Assembly: GCA_033002965.1 (NCBI GenBank)
Contig: JAURVB010013931.1
Span: 62,001 to 126,000, forward strand
Direction: 5' to 3'
DNA length: 64,000 bases
Origin: Piper betle
Lineage: Eukaryota; Streptophyta; Magnoliopsida; Piperales; Piperaceae
Shown here: positions 62,611 to 64,000 of the stretch, in pieces
How the letters are laid out: every line of letters starts with the position of its first letter
How positions within the stretch are numbered: the first letter of the stretch is position 1
Program-made: the position numbers and the translations under genes
The notes under the pieces: generated by a model
The model's database searches: none
Seen by the model: the letters and a program-made list of their open reading frames with translations, nothing else
Told to the model about the DNA's origin: nothing

Positions 62611-62864
62611 ACTTTTATCATCGGTAACCTGGGCAAATAATTGTTGGACATTGAACTCTGCTTTTATCTCGTTTTAGGGTCTTTTTCGTGTGGAGGGCCA
62701 CTGTGTGACGTGACTTCCATGCCTGCCGATATTGACTAGTAGGGCCGCAGTCCACTGCCACGCCTCCATACTTAAAAGAAATAGACTTACACCTTGAATT
62801 GTCTCTCATTGATTGATCTCAATCAACTTAGCGCCGGCGGGCCGGATATTGTAGCGATTCGGCG

Positions 62865-63769
62865 ATGAAGCTCTATGGCCTTCCCATGTCCCCCAACACC
62901 GCCCGGTTCATTGCTTGCCTCGACGAGAAAGATGTCGAGTACGAGCTCGTCCCAGTGGATCTCCGCGTTGGTGCCCATAAGCAGGAACCTTTCATCTGCC
63001 CCAATGTAATCAGGCTCTTCGGCTTCTAATTACTAGACACTGATTTATTATTTTACCGGTAGATTTTATTTATTTATATATAGTCTCGTTCAGTCCAGAC
63101 ATGTACGCTTGTCATTGTTTAATCTTTTAATAAATCATTTATCTGCAGCCATTTGGCCAACTCCCTGCCATCCAATATGGAGAGATCTAATCCTCTACGG
63201 TACAACTTTCATTTTTTTAATTGGCATGTTGTTATTTTCTGGAAAAAAATTCGAAAAGATGCAAAATTTCATGGTAGAATCGCGAGCAATAAAAAAATAC
63301 TTGGCAACCAAGTACCAAGAAACAGGACCAGACCTACTCGGAAACAAGAGCCACGCCGAGTCGGCGATGGTGGGGCTGTGGGTGGAGGTGGATGCCCACC
63401 AGTTCAACCCAACCATCTCGCCTAGTATTCGAGCTTCTCATCAAGCCGCTGCTGCGTGGGACGACGGGCCAGCAGGCGGTGGAGGCTCACGCTGAGAAGC
63501 TGGGCAAGGTGCTGGATGTGTCCGAGGAGCGGCTGTCCAAGGCCAAGTACCTGGCCGGTGATTCCTTTACTTTGGGGGACCTCCACCACCAGGCCTACCT
63601 CTGCAACCTGATGAAGACGGGCAAGGCAGGTTTGGTGACCAGTAGGCCGCATGTAATGGACTGGTGGGAGGGCATCTCGTCCAGGCCTGCCTGGAAGAAA
63701 ACGGAAGCCGGTGAGAAGTATGGGACGAACGTATGTACGGCTGCTCACCGATTGCACGGGTACGGGTGA
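62865..63769 (+). pseudogene. GSTF: phi-class glutathione S-transferase, two frameshifts
   Basis: Exons 62865-63005, 63149-63199 and 63278-63769 follow the three-exon plan of phi-class GSTs, which conjugate glutathione to electrophiles in the cytosol. Recognisable parts: MKLYGLPMSPNTARF with the phi-type active-site Ser (Ser9), EPFICPN|PFGQLPAIQYG, ESRAIKKYLATKYQ, VDAHQFNP, LVFELLIKPLL, KVLDVSEERLSKAKYLAGD, FTLGDLHHQAYL and WWEGISSRPAWKK. Exon 2 is 51 nt instead of the family's 49: an extra GA (GGAGAGATC) creates a stop at GEI. In exon 3 a net +1 (or -2) shift at CGCCTAGTATTC (about 63421) breaks the helical domain. Neither break lies in a homopolymer, so this looks like a true pseudogene or null allele. 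The last ~20 codons extend past the usual family end. Confidence 0.85.
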
Positions 63770-64000
63770 GTGTAGGCGTGGGTATACGGACGCCACTTTG
63801 TAACTTCGTCCCCGATTCGCTGTCGTTTATGCCCGCTGATAATTCAAAATTAAAATACTTTAAAGAGTACTCTTCACATAGGCAGAGAGCCCTTATCTCT
63901 TCTATCGCCACCGACGGTGGCTGCCGTATGCCGCCACTTGTTACTGCCATGTGTAGTCCCTGAGTACTTGAATACGGCCTCTCACAATCGGAGGGGTACA

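Overview
This window reads as nuclear DNA of a flowering plant. It has split genes with GT/AG introns, plant-specific families (GH3 acyl amidosynthetase, PCC13-62 desiccation-type protein, isoprenylated HMA protein, phi-class glutathione transferase), long AT-rich intergenic stretches, many (TA)n microsatellites and dense transposon debris. The GC-rich coding exons of GH3 and HIPP lean towards a monocot or other non-eudicot, but that is inference.

Layout. 1-1.6 kb: decayed Ty1/copia element on the minus strand (gag, PBS, LTR). 2.4-7.5 kb: small repeats, a ~680-bp inverted-repeat element, a hAT-like element with a perfect 8-bp target duplication, and a direct-repeat-flanked element. 7.5-15.4 kb: AT-rich, no gene recognised. 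16.2-17.7 kb: second decayed copia element, plus strand. 18.4-21.9 kb: intact four-exon GH3 gene. 23.4-25.2 kb: intron-containing ribosomal protein eS4 pseudogene. 25.9-27.3 kb (minus): PCC13-62-like gene with six single-base frameshifts. 28-33.7, 36.0-40.8 and 50.0-52.2 kb: a repeat family described here as TA-bounded foldback elements. 36.7-40.6 kb: a ~3-kb solo LTR nested in one foldback element and itself carrying a MULE-like insert. 41.3 kb (minus): a small 82-aa gene with a TATA box. 45.8-48.7 kb: a second copy of the same long LTR, reversed. 55.4-56.6 kb (minus): a HIPP gene with one homopolymer frameshift that removes its CaaX box. 59.4-60.7 kb: a probable 3' LTR with polypurine tract. 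62.9-63.8 kb: a phi-class GST with two frameshifts.

The strongest candidate for something undescribed is the foldback cluster. Elements of about 0.8 to 2.2 kb lie end to end, separated only by (TA)n. Each has terminal inverted repeats that carry one or two perfect or near-perfect short hairpins (most contain CCGTTGGAT/ATCCAACGG), GC-rich arms, a shared ~70-bp GC-rich block, and a core of alternating inverted AT-rich units joined by GACTCGAGTC-type palindromes. A related palindromic module also occurs in the solo LTRs and the MULE-like insert, so three transposon classes share it.

No operon-like co-operation between the genes is expected or seen. GH3 (hormone conjugation), the PCC13-62-like protein, HIPP and GST all belong to families often linked to stress or hormone responses, but nothing here shows they are co-regulated. 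The single-base losses in PCC13-62 and HIPP lie in or beside short homopolymers and each correction restores exon phase, so consensus error must be excluded before calling them pseudogenes.
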